Origin: Croceitalea sp947503285 | Lineage (GTDB): Bacteria; Bacteroidota; Bacteroidia; Flavobacteriales; Flavobacteriaceae | DNA: 64,000 bases | Direction of reading: 5' to 3' | NCBI RefSeq assembly: GCF_036985505.1 | Contig: NZ_BTGQ01000004.1 | Location: 488,306 to 552,305 of the forward strand | Shown here: positions 18,335 through 25,589 of the stretch, one piece after another | Numbering within the stretch: position 1 is the stretch's first letter | How the letters are laid out: every line of letters begins with the position of its first letter | The notes under the pieces: generated by a model | Databases searched by the model: none | Seen by the model: only the letters and a program-made list of their open reading frames with translations | Told to the model about the DNA's origin: nothing | Made by a program: the position numbers and the translations under genes

Positions 18335-20713
18335 ATGAAATATCTTCTTTATGTTCCGCTATTTCTTTTGGGGATCGTTCTTATTGGTTGTGGTGAACAA
18401 ACACCATTTTCTTTTACCGATGGGCTTACCGATGAAAACGGAATCAAAGGGAAGGCTGAATACCTACCCTCTCCTTATGTGACCGCTGGAAATAGGGTAT
18501 ATATGGTAGGGCATCAAGATGGGACTTTCCCTGAATTGGGATGGCATATTAAAGGTGAAATGGGTGGTATTTGGAATCATCCTATAAAACTGATGGATGG
18601 TTTTGATATTCGGTTAAATTGGCCCGACCTTACCCACAGCCTAGAAAACGCCGAATCATTCGTGAATTATCCATTTGCCAATACACACAAATTCAGCATC
18701 CCCGAAAAATCCCTTAAGATAGAACGCTGGCAATTTGTGCCAGATGGTATTGAAGGTATTGCGATACAAGTGCTACTTTCAAATGAAGGTTCTGAGGCCC
18801 AAACGTTTTCATTGGATTTTGTAGGCCACGCTGATTTAAGGCCGACTTGGTTGGGCGAACGTACTGAAATGATCGATGGGCAAGATTCTGCCACTTTTAA
18901 CGATGACATCAACGGATGGGTCGTAAAGGATCAAAAAAATCCTTGGTTTGTTTGCTATAATGCACAAATAGCCCCAGATAAAAAGGCCGGTACCGAAAAG
19001 AAATATCAGGGCAATGGCGTGTCAAATGTACTGGGATATCCTATGAGCCTGAAACCCCATGAATCTAAAACAATAACCTTCGCGATTGCCGGCTCATACC
19101 GATCAAGGGAAGCCGCGACTTCGACGTTAAAGGAAATCCAAGATAATCTGCCAAGGTTATTTGAAGAAAAGAGATTGCGCTATATGCAATTGGCCGATCA
19201 AACCAAACTCACGATACCGGATAAAAAACTGGAACAGACTTTCGAATGGTTAAAATACAACTGTGATTGGCTGGTACGGACGGTTCCAGAAATTGGAACG
19301 GGTATCACGGCGGGCATCCCAGATTACCCTTGGTGGTTTGGGGTCGATAGTGAATATGCCTTACAAGGTTATATGGCAGTTGGGCAAGAAGATGCCGTTT
19401 ACAATACCATCAAGCTTTTGGATAGTGTCTCGGCAGCGGTCAATGGCAATGGCAAGATCATTCATGAAATGTCTACCAATGGGGCTGTATTCAATTCTGG
19501 CAATATCAATGAAACCCCGCAATTCGCCACTTTAATTTGGCGTATTTACCAGTGGAACGGTGATGAATCCTTTTTAGCAAGATACTTTCCAACAATCAAG
19601 AAAGGACTACAGTGGTTAATGAATGAAAACGATTTAGATAAAAATGGGTTCCCCGAAGGATTCGGGATGATGGAAATTCACGGTCTTGATAGCGAAATGA
19701 TCGATGTTGCCGTATACACCCAACAAGCTTTTACCGATGCCGCACGAATAGCCGATGTTTTAGGCCAAAAAGCCCTAGCGAACACCTATGAGGCCATAGC
19801 AGCAAATCTTAAGACAAAAATCAACACGGAATTCTGGTCTGAGGATTTCAACTCTTATGCGGATTTTATCGGTACCGATGAGCAGGCCTTACATCTAATC
19901 GAAGATGCCATTGTACGTGCCGACACCCTTGAAAAACCTTGGTCTGTAAAAGAAATGGAGCAGACCAGGCAATTTATCTTAGATAATCCGTCAAACAAAC
20001 CGAGACCTTTCGTGCTGCATCATAACTGGGTCGTAAATACCCCCATGGAAATGGGTATCGCCGATACCGAAAAAGCCCTAAAAGCACTGGAAACGGTCAA
20101 AAACTATGTAAATCCGTTCGGGGTTTTCGTTACGGGGATTGATCGCGATGAATCGGCAGGCTCCAATGAAAACGCCTATAAGGCCCCACCTATCTTTACA
20201 TATACCGGGGCGGTAATGACCTTACCCACAGGTGTATCGGCCATTGCTGAAAATAATTATGGTCGACCTAACGAGGCTTTAGATTATTTAGAACGTATGA
20301 CCCGTTCATTTAGCTATGCCTTACCGGGCAGCATGTACGAAGTATCGCCCGATTTTGGCATGATGGCCCAGGCATGGAATATCTACAGCTACGCCTACCC
20401 CATCGTACACCAGTTTTTTGGCATGCAACCCAATGCTGCAGCAAAAGAAGTGGTTATTGCCCCCCAAATGCCCGATAAATGGAAGGAGGCCTCATTGGAA
20501 AATGTTAAGGTTGGGGATAATGAAATATCGATTTTTTATTCAATGACCAATAACAAACCTTCAGTCACGGTAAACCAAACCAATACCAATTGGACCCTCA
20601 AACTACTCCTGCCGAATACCAATAAACCAGTAGCTGTGGTTGGAACACTTGAAAATTTGGATGATGGAATTCTGGTTACCGGTAAAGGCAGTACTATTTC
20701 CGTTACGTATTAA
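18335..20713 (+). CDS. Lipoprotein with (alpha/alpha)6 glycoside hydrolase fold
   Basis: The 792-residue protein begins with a lipoprotein signal (LLGIVLIGC, Cys19) and an N-terminal beta-rich domain of about 300 residues. Its C-terminal half has six-hairpin glycosidase features: WWFGVDSEYALQGYMAVGQE, FATLIWRIYQWNGDESFLAR, then DLDKNGFPEGFGMMEIHGLD and DVAVYTQQAFTDAARIADVL. This resembles amylo-alpha-1,6-glucosidase/GH63/GH15-like enzymes. It would act on oligosaccharides in the periplasm or at the surface. The exact family and linkage are not clear by eye. Twelve bases separate its stop from the ATG of the cyclophilin lipoprotein gene, suggesting an operon. Confidence 0.7.
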   Translation: MKYLLYVPLFLLGIVLIGCGEQTPFSFTDGLTDENGIKGKAEYLPSPYVTAGNRVYMVGHQDGTFPELGWHIKGEMGGIWNHPIKLMDGFDIRLNWPDLTHSLENAESFVNYPFANTHKFSIPEKSLKIERWQFVPDGIEGIAIQVLLSNEGSEAQTFSLDFVGHADLRPTWLGERTEMIDGQDSATFNDDINGWVVKDQKNPWFVCYNAQIAPDKKAGTEKKYQGNGVSNVLGYPMSLKPHESKTITFAIAGSYRSREAATSTLKEIQDNLPRLFEEKRLRYMQLADQTKLTIPDKKLEQTFEWLKYNCDWLVRTVPEIGTGITAGIPDYPWWFGVDSEYALQGYMAVGQEDAVYNTIKLLDSVSAAVNGNGKIIHEMSTNGAVFNSGNINETPQFATLIWRIYQWNGDESFLARYFPTIKKGLQWLMNENDLDKNGFPEGFGMMEIHGLDSEMIDVAVYTQQAFTDAARIADVLGQKALANTYEAIAANLKTKINTEFWSEDFNSYADFIGTDEQALHLIEDAIVRADTLEKPWSVKEMEQTRQFILDNPSNKPRPFVLHHNWVVNTPMEMGIADTEKALKALETVKNYVNPFGVFVTGIDRDESAGSNENAYKAPPIFTYTGAVMTLPTGVSAIAENNYGRPNEALDYLERMTRSFSYALPGSMYEVSPDFGMMAQAWNIYSYAYPIVHQFFGMQPNAAAKEVVIAPQMPDKWKEASLENVKVGDNEISIFYSMTNNKPSVTVNQTNTNWTLKLLLPNTNKPVAVVGTLENLDDGILVTGKGSTISVTY

Positions 20714-20725
20714 TTGAACCAACCC

Positions 20726-21358
20726 ATGAGAAACCGGGCAACACTTTTTTTATTCATCATAATCTTAACCCTTATAGCGGCTTGCTCTGGTTCAAAATTT
20801 AAATCAAGTTGGCCCAAAACTACTGCTCCTGAAACCTTTCTCACTAGATTCGAAACCTCACAAGGGAATTTTGAGGTACAGGTAGAACGAAAATTATCCC
20901 CGAAAGCCGTGGACCGCTTTTACCAATTGGTTAAGACCAGATATTTTGACAACATTCTATTTTATAGGGTCAACCCGGGGTTTGTGGCCCAGTTCGGGGG
21001 CAATGACAGCGTGATATACAACGGTTGGAATCGTTATAAGATTCCCGATGAACCTGTTTTACAAGGGAATGCCAAAGGCACCTTGAGTTTCGCACGTGGC
21101 GGCAAGGAATCCCGTGGAACGGATTTGTTCATTAACCTGCGCAACAACCATCGCTTAGATACCTTGAATTATATTGGCGTGACCGGATTCCCAACTTTTG
21201 GAAAAGTCATCAGCGGCATGGATGTTTTAGAAGCGCTGTACGATGGCTATGCGGATACGACCATGACCAATTTAGATTTAATGTATAACGATTTGGATGC
21301 TTTTATCAAGAAATACCCAAAGCTTGATACGATATATAGGGTTAGATTCATTGAATAA
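20726..21358 (+). CDS. Cyclophilin-type peptidyl-prolyl isomerase, lipoprotein
   Basis: This 210-residue protein has a lipoprotein signal (LTLIAAC, Cys20) and a cyclophilin domain: FETSQGNFEVQVERKLSPKA, VDRFYQLVKTRYFDNILFYR, GFVAQFGGND and GTLSFARGGKESRGTDLFIN. It catalyses cis-trans isomerisation of prolyl bonds in exported proteins. The catalytic Arg of FYR is kept and QFGG replaces the usual QGGD. The ATG at 20726 is preferred to a TTG four codons earlier because it starts the signal peptide. After this gene the base composition becomes AT-richer and the cassette-like array begins. Confidence 0.9.
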   Translation: MRNRATLFLFIIILTLIAACSGSKFKSSWPKTTAPETFLTRFETSQGNFEVQVERKLSPKAVDRFYQLVKTRYFDNILFYRVNPGFVAQFGGNDSVIYNGWNRYKIPDEPVLQGNAKGTLSFARGGKESRGTDLFINLRNNHRLDTLNYIGVTGFPTFGKVISGMDVLEALYDGYADTTMTNLDLMYNDLDAFIKKYPKLDTIYRVRFIE

Positions 21359-21436
21359 AGGCTTAGTTAACAAGAGTCTTTAATTTTATATTTTTATAGA
21401 ACGTATCATGGAGATTTAATCAATAATCATATACAC

Positions 21437-21448
21437 TTGTTGTACGCA
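21437..21448 (+). repeat. Left boundary repeat of the cassette-like array
   Basis: TTGTTGTACGCA here is the inverted copy (11 of 12 bases) of TGCGTGCAACAA at 21898-21909, so the first orphan gene is bracketed by a near-perfect inverted repeat. The preceding ATACAC is also found before the boundary at 22871. Confidence 0.6.
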
Positions 21449-21456
21449 ATTTAAGA

Positions 21457-21891
21457 ATGACTGAAGCAGAATTAGAAACTATCATTGATTTGGAAAAATG
21501 GCTAAAGGAAAATTGCTATCCAATGAACAGTTATAGCATTAATGGAAATGCTATTTACGAAGGGCATGGTTTGGAAAATAATGGCGGACTTTTCCAATGG
21601 TTCTATACGGAACGTGGAGATAAAGAGACTTTGAAACATTTTGCGACCGAAAAAGAAGCTGTGGAATACGCTCTAAAAAAAATTAAAGAGGACGAACACG
21701 CAAATCGGAATTATATCGGAATGCATAAATCTGACGAAGACGTTGAACGAATATTATCGGAACTCAACAACCGTGGAATTGAATATTGGACGGACAAAAT
21801 TCCATACGGAGGAATTAATGATTACCGGACTAGAATTTTTGTGATTGGTTGCGGAATTAAAAAAGCACAGGATTTAATAAAAGGTGAATAA
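21457..21891 (+). CDS. Orphan cassette-like gene 1, cytoplasmic protein of 144 residues
   Basis: I do not recognise this protein. It has no signal peptide or membrane segment. Residues 1-75 (helix, then NGNAIYEGHGLENNGGLFQW and FATEKEAVEYALKKIKED) and residues 85-144 (SDEDVERILSELNNRGIEYW, then a basic strand and ending KKAQDLIKGE) look like two small alpha/beta modules. The size and acidic nature resemble immunity or antitoxin proteins, but no motif confirms that. It lies 9 bases inside the left boundary repeat and is bracketed by 12-bp inverted repeats. It has no close co-directional partner upstream, as expected for a cassette read from an outside promoter. Confidence 0.7.
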   Translation: MTEAELETIIDLEKWLKENCYPMNSYSINGNAIYEGHGLENNGGLFQWFYTERGDKETLKHFATEKEAVEYALKKIKEDEHANRNYIGMHKSDEDVERILSELNNRGIEYWTDKIPYGGINDYRTRIFVIGCGIKKAQDLIKGE

Positions 21892-21898
21892 AAAAACT

Positions 21899-22085
21899 GC
21901 GTGCAACAAAACCTATAAACAATACGGGCTTCGGGCTTAGTCGCAAGGTTTGTGTATTTTTATGAAGTTCGCAAAATCTTTTGGATTTTGCTTTTTAGCT
22001 GGACAAATAAAAAAATCACTATGTGCATGATGGAAGGTAAACTTTAGTTTGCTACTCTACTGTTCATAGATACTGTGTTATATAC
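21899..22085 (+). repeat. attC-like folded element 1
   Basis: The element starts 7 bases after the gene 1 stop with GCGTGCAAC and ends with GTTATATAC, 17 bases before the start of gene 2. Inside is a perfect 8-bp hairpin (GCAAAATC 21971-21978 with GATTTTGC 21984-21991) and the block CGGGCTTCGGGCTTAG. It is 187 bases long and non-coding in all frames I checked by eye. This is longer than most attC sites. Confidence 0.45.
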
Positions 22086-22102
22086 AATACCAATAAATCG
22101 AA

Positions 22103-22750
22103 ATGAAAAAAGTTATTTTACTTATCACATTTTTAATCTCTTGTTCGGGATTTTCCCAAAGTATCTGGAAAAAGTTAGCGGACGTTAGAAAAAATAATAA
22201 AATCAAAGAAACCAGTATCTATCAAGTGGACCTTGAAAATCCAAGTAAAAAAAGGCTTTGGGACTGGAATTCTTATGATCGTAATGGTAGGCTTGTGGAA
22301 TCGAAAAGATATTTCCCCAATGGAAAAATAAAAACTCATTACAAATTTGAACATCCCAGTCCAAAGAACAGAATATTGATTTCATTAGACAAACGAAGGA
22401 AAGAAATAGAACGAATTGACCAAGAATATGATCTATCAGGGGAAAAAGAACCTTTAAAGGAATTTAGTGATAATGGACTCTTTAGATATGAATATGACGA
22501 AAACGGAAATACCACGAGAGTATGGCGGATAAAAGAAAAACCAGAATTGCTACAAACCGAGGTGGAATTTGACGAAAACAATCTTAGGATTTTAGTAAAA
22601 TCACTGGTATTTAATCGAGACAGAAGTACTTATATCAGTACCAGTAAGTTCGAAAGAGATGGCAAGGGAAATATAAAGAAAGTGACAAATGAGGCTAAGG
22701 GGAAAACTACAAGTATCGAAATTCACGAGCATAAAAATTACGGCACATAA
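22103..22750 (+). CDS. Orphan cassette-like gene 2, secreted protein of 215 residues
   Basis: The protein starts with a signal peptide (KKVILLITFLISCSGFSQ; cleavage by signal peptidase I or at Cys14 is possible). The rest is beta-rich and contains YD/YwqK-like units: WDWNSYDRNGRLVESKRYFP (ending in PNGK), FRYEYDENGNTTRVWRI and VEFDENNLRIL. These resemble units in the 852-residue repeat protein at the start of the window, though only three or four are present. No enzyme motif is visible. Its stop codon is embedded in the start of the next folded element (CACATAAC), showing how tightly the coding region and repeat are joined. Confidence 0.7.
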   Translation: MKKVILLITFLISCSGFSQSIWKKLADVRKNNKIKETSIYQVDLENPSKKRLWDWNSYDRNGRLVESKRYFPNGKIKTHYKFEHPSPKNRILISLDKRRKEIERIDQEYDLSGEKEPLKEFSDNGLFRYEYDENGNTTRVWRIKEKPELLQTEVEFDENNLRILVKSLVFNRDRSTYISTSKFERDGKGNIKKVTNEAKGKTTSIEIHEHKNYGT

Positions 22751-22880
22751 CATTATGTATAGCTCATTGCGGCAGATTTTCCGATTGGAAAATCTAGCCT
22801 GATTCGCTAACTTGGGTCTGTGGGCGGAAAAGTCCAGCGGACTTTTTCCGCAACAAGCCATACACGAACCGTCGTACACG
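22743..22880 (+). repeat. attC-like folded element 2 with nested hairpins
   Basis: The outer arms 22754-22772 and 22848-22867 pair along 19 positions, with mismatches that are all G-U compatible. Within lie two stable hairpins: a perfect 9-bp stem (22774-22782 with 22787-22795, loop GATT) and a 12-bp stem with one bulged A (22824-22835 with 22839-22851). The element begins inside the gene 2 stop codon and ends with GTCGTACACG just before gene 3. The 138-base length and imperfect palindromy fit an attC-like recombination site. Confidence 0.5.
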
Positions 22881-22895
22881 ATATAACCCAAAAGA

Positions 22896-23678
22896 ATGAA
22901 CAGAAAACTAATTACACTTTTACTATTAGCAATATTTACAAATTTTGGATATTCTCAATCTGACAGAATCAATATCAAAACCGAAAATTTGATAGAAGCG
23001 AATTATCTGAAAATAGATGATTTTTATTTAACTCATTACTTGTATATAGACCTGTTTTTAAGAGAAAATCTGTTTCCAGAAGCAAGTCCTGAAGACGTTT
23101 CATCTATTCTAAAAGCACTGAAAAAATACGTTTCAGTAGAAAGTAAATTGGACATCGAAATTGAAAAACCTGGAAAACGAAACTATTTGATTCGCTTTGC
23201 TATTCTAAAGAAAGATGACGGAACGGAACTTTTAATAGCCTTTACTAATTGGACTGTAAAGAAAAAAGTATTCGAAAAAGAAATTAAAATGGAAAATGAT
23301 TCCTACACTAGATGGTATTCTCTAAATGGAAACAAAATGACTTACCGAAAAGATATGTCGGACCAAAACGATTACTCAACTATGAATAAATCTGACTTGG
23401 CCAATGCTTACTTATTCGATGAACTATCCGAAAACGATTCCAAGATAAAAAGTACAATAGCGGAATATCTTAATCAAAGTGACATAAATATTTTAGATAA
23501 AATTACGGTGAATTTAATTCTCTTAAAATATCTAATCTTTAAGAAAGAGAATGATAATGTTACCAAACAAACTGAACACTTGACTGAATTGTTCGAACAA
23601 AACAAATCAGAACCAAACTTAAGAGGTTTACAAGTGGCTTTTGATGCTACGAAATACCAAATAGAGTTAATGAAATAA
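22896..23678 (+). CDS. Orphan cassette-like gene 3, secreted protein of 260 residues
   Basis: A clear signal peptide (NRKLITLLLLAIFTNFGYSQ) leads into a mixed alpha/beta protein that I cannot assign. Residues 60-130 alternate strands and lysine-rich turns (DIEIEKPGKRNYLIRFAILK, IAFTNWTVKKKVF). The C-terminal 90 residues are helical (NDSKIKSTIAEYLNQSDINI, then TVNLILLKYLIFKKENDN). Codon choice is strongly A/T-biased compared with the neighbouring SDR gene. The ATG lies 15 bases after the attC-like element ends. The gene's stop is followed 7 bases later by GTACAAC, the start of a third, shortened element that runs into the SDR gene. Confidence 0.7.
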   Translation: MNRKLITLLLLAIFTNFGYSQSDRINIKTENLIEANYLKIDDFYLTHYLYIDLFLRENLFPEASPEDVSSILKALKKYVSVESKLDIEIEKPGKRNYLIRFAILKKDDGTELLIAFTNWTVKKKVFEKEIKMENDSYTRWYSLNGNKMTYRKDMSDQNDYSTMNKSDLANAYLFDELSENDSKIKSTIAEYLNQSDINILDKITVNLILLKYLIFKKENDNVTKQTEHLTELFEQNKSEPNLRGLQVAFDATKYQIELMK

Positions 23679-23685
23679 ATACTAT

Positions 23686-23723
23686 GTACAACAATGGCTA
23701 CAAGCAATTGCTTGTTCACAATG
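23686..23723 (+). repeat. attC-like element 3, shortened, abutting the SDR gene
   Basis: The element begins with GTACAAC, has a perfect 16-bp palindrome (23700-23715, centred on AATT) and stops at the SDR stop codon. It appears truncated relative to elements 1 and 2, or its right arm overlaps coding sequence: GTAC recurs at 23731, inside the SDR gene. Confidence 0.4.
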
Positions 23724-24401
23724 CTAAGGCGTACTATTACTGACCTGAAGCAATTTGCCATTATAAAGCTTGTTTCCGGTCAATGCAAAGTCTTTGATGT
23801 ATATGGCCATTTGCAACGCAGTCACCGGAGCCTCATAACCGGGAAAAGCTTCTGCCAACATTTCGGTCTGTACCGCACCAATAGCCAATACATTAAATGA
23901 GGGACCGGCTTCCTTGAATTCCTCTGCCCAAAGTTCCGTTAAGGTAATCACCGCAGCTTTACTGGAACTATACGCTGAAAGCCCTGGGAATTTTAGACTA
24001 CCTTGAACACCTCCCATAGAACTTATGGTCACTACATGGCCTTCTTTTGACATTTTGGGTAAAATTGTCTTGGTCAATGCTGAAACACCAAAGACATTCA
24101 CCTTATAAACCGCTTCAAATTCATCCATTTCAGTCTCTAAGAATGGCTTGTTCAGAAGACGACCTGCATTATTGATCAAAATATCGACCGTTTTCCAACC
24201 TTCAATAAAATCGGACACCTTGTTATAGTCATCAGCTTCGCCCAAATCAAAGGGGAAGGTCGCGATATTCGCATGGTTCAGGTCGAGAATGGGTCTAGGA
24301 TTTCTTGAAAGCGCCAATACTTTATGTCCATCATCGGCAAATAGCTTCGCCAATTCAAAACCTATTCCCCTACTGGTCCCTGAAATTACTATGTTAGCCA
24401 T
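23724..24401 (-). CDS. Short-chain dehydrogenase/reductase family protein
   Basis: The 225-residue SDR has the nucleotide-binding GTSRGIG (8-14), NNAG (77-80), catalytic Ser127/128 in TISSMGG, and Tyr144-x3-Lys148 (YSSSK). It is a classical NAD(P)-dependent oxidoreductase; the absence of a clear Arg or Asp specificity cue beyond LSRNPR suggests NADP(H). The substrate is unknown. It is a slightly short member, ending VSNSTP directly at the boundary of the cassette-like array. It is downstream of the M28 peptidase gene (84 bases). Confidence 0.88.
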   Translation of the reverse strand: MANIVISGTSRGIGFELAKLFADDGHKVLALSRNPRPILDLNHANIATFPFDLGEADDYNKVSDFIEGWKTVDILINNAGRLLNKPFLETEMDEFEAVYKVNVFGVSALTKTILPKMSKEGHVVTISSMGGVQGSLKFPGLSAYSSSKAAVITLTELWAEEFKEAGPSFNVLAIGAVQTEMLAEAFPGYEAPVTALQMAIYIKDFALTGNKLYNGKLLQVSNSTP

Positions 24402-24485
24402 AAAAAATAGTTAGGCCTTTCTCCAAAATGCAGCCCATATCCTAAAAGCTTTCTTTTGGACTACGTTTAAAGTGACCGATGGTTT

Positions 24486-25502
24486 TTAGTTCAATTTAAT
24501 CTCTTGCGTTTCGGCATTGGCGATTCCCTCTACAACCGGAATCATTTTATTGATGATGGTAGCCATATGGTCAAAATCCATAATATCGACTTCGTCGCCC
24601 ACTTTATGATAATGGTTAAAATTGGTGAAATCAAAGGTACAATAGGTGTGCGAGGGCACCGCAAACTCTTGATGAAACGGATAGTTGTCAGACCGTTGAA
24701 ACAGATTGTATTCTTTGGCCGTGGGTAAAAACCCTACCAATTTTTCCTCTGCATATGTATTACTCACCATTGCCAGATTTGACTTGTTATAGCCCGTGAT
24801 ATAAATCTCATAATCCTTTCCCTTTAAAGGCACACCTGTCATTTCAAAGTTCAACATAGTATACAGGTTCATTTCTTCTTCCTTGAGTTTTTTGGCAAGA
24901 TGTTTCGACCCCAACAATCCTTTCTCCTCAGCACTGAACAAGGCAAATACCAAACTTCTTTTATTCGTCCTATTTTGAGAAAAATAGCGTACAAACTCAA
25001 GAACGGTCGTGGTACCTGAGGCATTGTCATTGGCACCATTGGCAATAGCATCACCATTTTCAGCATTAATGACACCGATATGGTCATAGTGCGCCCCGAT
25101 TACGATATATTCTTTTCTTAGGTTTGGATCCGTACCCTCAATCAAACCTACGATATTATAAGCGGGTCTTTCAAAATTGGATAAGGTATCCTTAAAAGCG
25201 GTAAAATAAGGTACTACCCCTTGATTTGAAAATCGTTTTTCTATATATGCCGCGGCCATCTCAATACCTTCGCTTCCAGAATCCCGCCCCTTAAGCTCAT
25301 CAGAGGCCAAATAATTCATAATGGCTTCCACTTTTGTTGCATCGGTAAATGCGCCATTACCATTTGAAGTAACTTGGGTTATTTTGGCCTTTAAGCCATC
25401 CGGACCTCCAATACTGGCCCCATTTGTTTTTGTTTTTTTTGTTTGCGTACTTCCGCAAGCATAAATAAGGGCAATGGTGCAAAGTACTAGTACATTTCTC
25501 AT
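24486..25502 (-). CDS. M28 family zinc aminopeptidase, lipoprotein
   Basis: The 338-residue protein has a lipoprotein signal (ALIYAC, Cys16) and an M28 catalytic domain. Metal and catalytic residues are visible: His138 (IGAHYDHIG), bridging Asp159 (NGANDNASG), Glu192-Glu193 (FSAEEKGLLG), a Glu in LNFEMTG where Asp is more usual, and a late His in FNHYHKVGDEVD. It would release N-terminal amino acids from peptides in the periplasm or at the surface. A terminator lies between this gene and the upstream pyruvate dehydrogenase genes, so it probably has its own promoter. Confidence 0.9.
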   Translation of the reverse strand: MRNVLVLCTIALIYACGSTQTKKTKTNGASIGGPDGLKAKITQVTSNGNGAFTDATKVEAIMNYLASDELKGRDSGSEGIEMAAAYIEKRFSNQGVVPYFTAFKDTLSNFERPAYNIVGLIEGTDPNLRKEYIVIGAHYDHIGVINAENGDAIANGANDNASGTTTVLEFVRYFSQNRTNKRSLVFALFSAEEKGLLGSKHLAKKLKEEEMNLYTMLNFEMTGVPLKGKDYEIYITGYNKSNLAMVSNTYAEEKLVGFLPTAKEYNLFQRSDNYPFHQEFAVPSHTYCTFDFTNFNHYHKVGDEVDIMDFDHMATIINKMIPVVEGIANAETQEIKLN

Positions 25503-25531
25503 GTGTTCTAAATTATATTAGTGTTAAAGAT

Positions 25532-25566
25532 AAAAAAGCATCCTATTATCCAGGATGCTTTTTTAT
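25532..25566 (-). terminator. Terminator after the pyruvate dehydrogenase E2 gene
   Basis: The perfect stem AAAAAAGCATCCT / AGGATGCTTTTTT with a 9-base loop gives T-runs on both strands. It lies 23 bases past the minus-strand E2 stop and just upstream of the M28 gene. Confidence 0.85.
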
Positions 25567-25589
25567 TCAAACCTCGTGTTTTAAAATAG

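Larger units (their letters stand above)
21437..23723 (+). mobile_element. Integrase-less cassette-like array (three orphan genes)
   Basis: Three same-strand genes of no recognised family each sit between a GTTGTAC-like boundary upstream and an AAC-ending element downstream. The upstream boundaries are GTTGTACGC at 21439, GTTATATAC at 22077 and GTCGTACAC at 22871. The downstream starts are GCGTGCAAC at 21899, CACATAAC at 22744 and GTACAAC at 23686. The inter-gene elements are long imperfect palindromes with internal hairpins. This is the layout of integron gene cassettes (ORF plus attC), but the core sites are not the canonical RYYYAAC/GTTRRRY and no tyrosine integrase is in the window. DNA here is visibly AT-richer than its flanks. 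The cassette interpretation is inference. Confidence 0.45.

Noticed and set aside
21437..23723. Canonical class 1 or chromosomal superintegron
   Set aside because: Core sites do not fit RYYYAAC/GTTRRRY exactly and no intI or attI is seen, so only the cautious label cassette-like is used.
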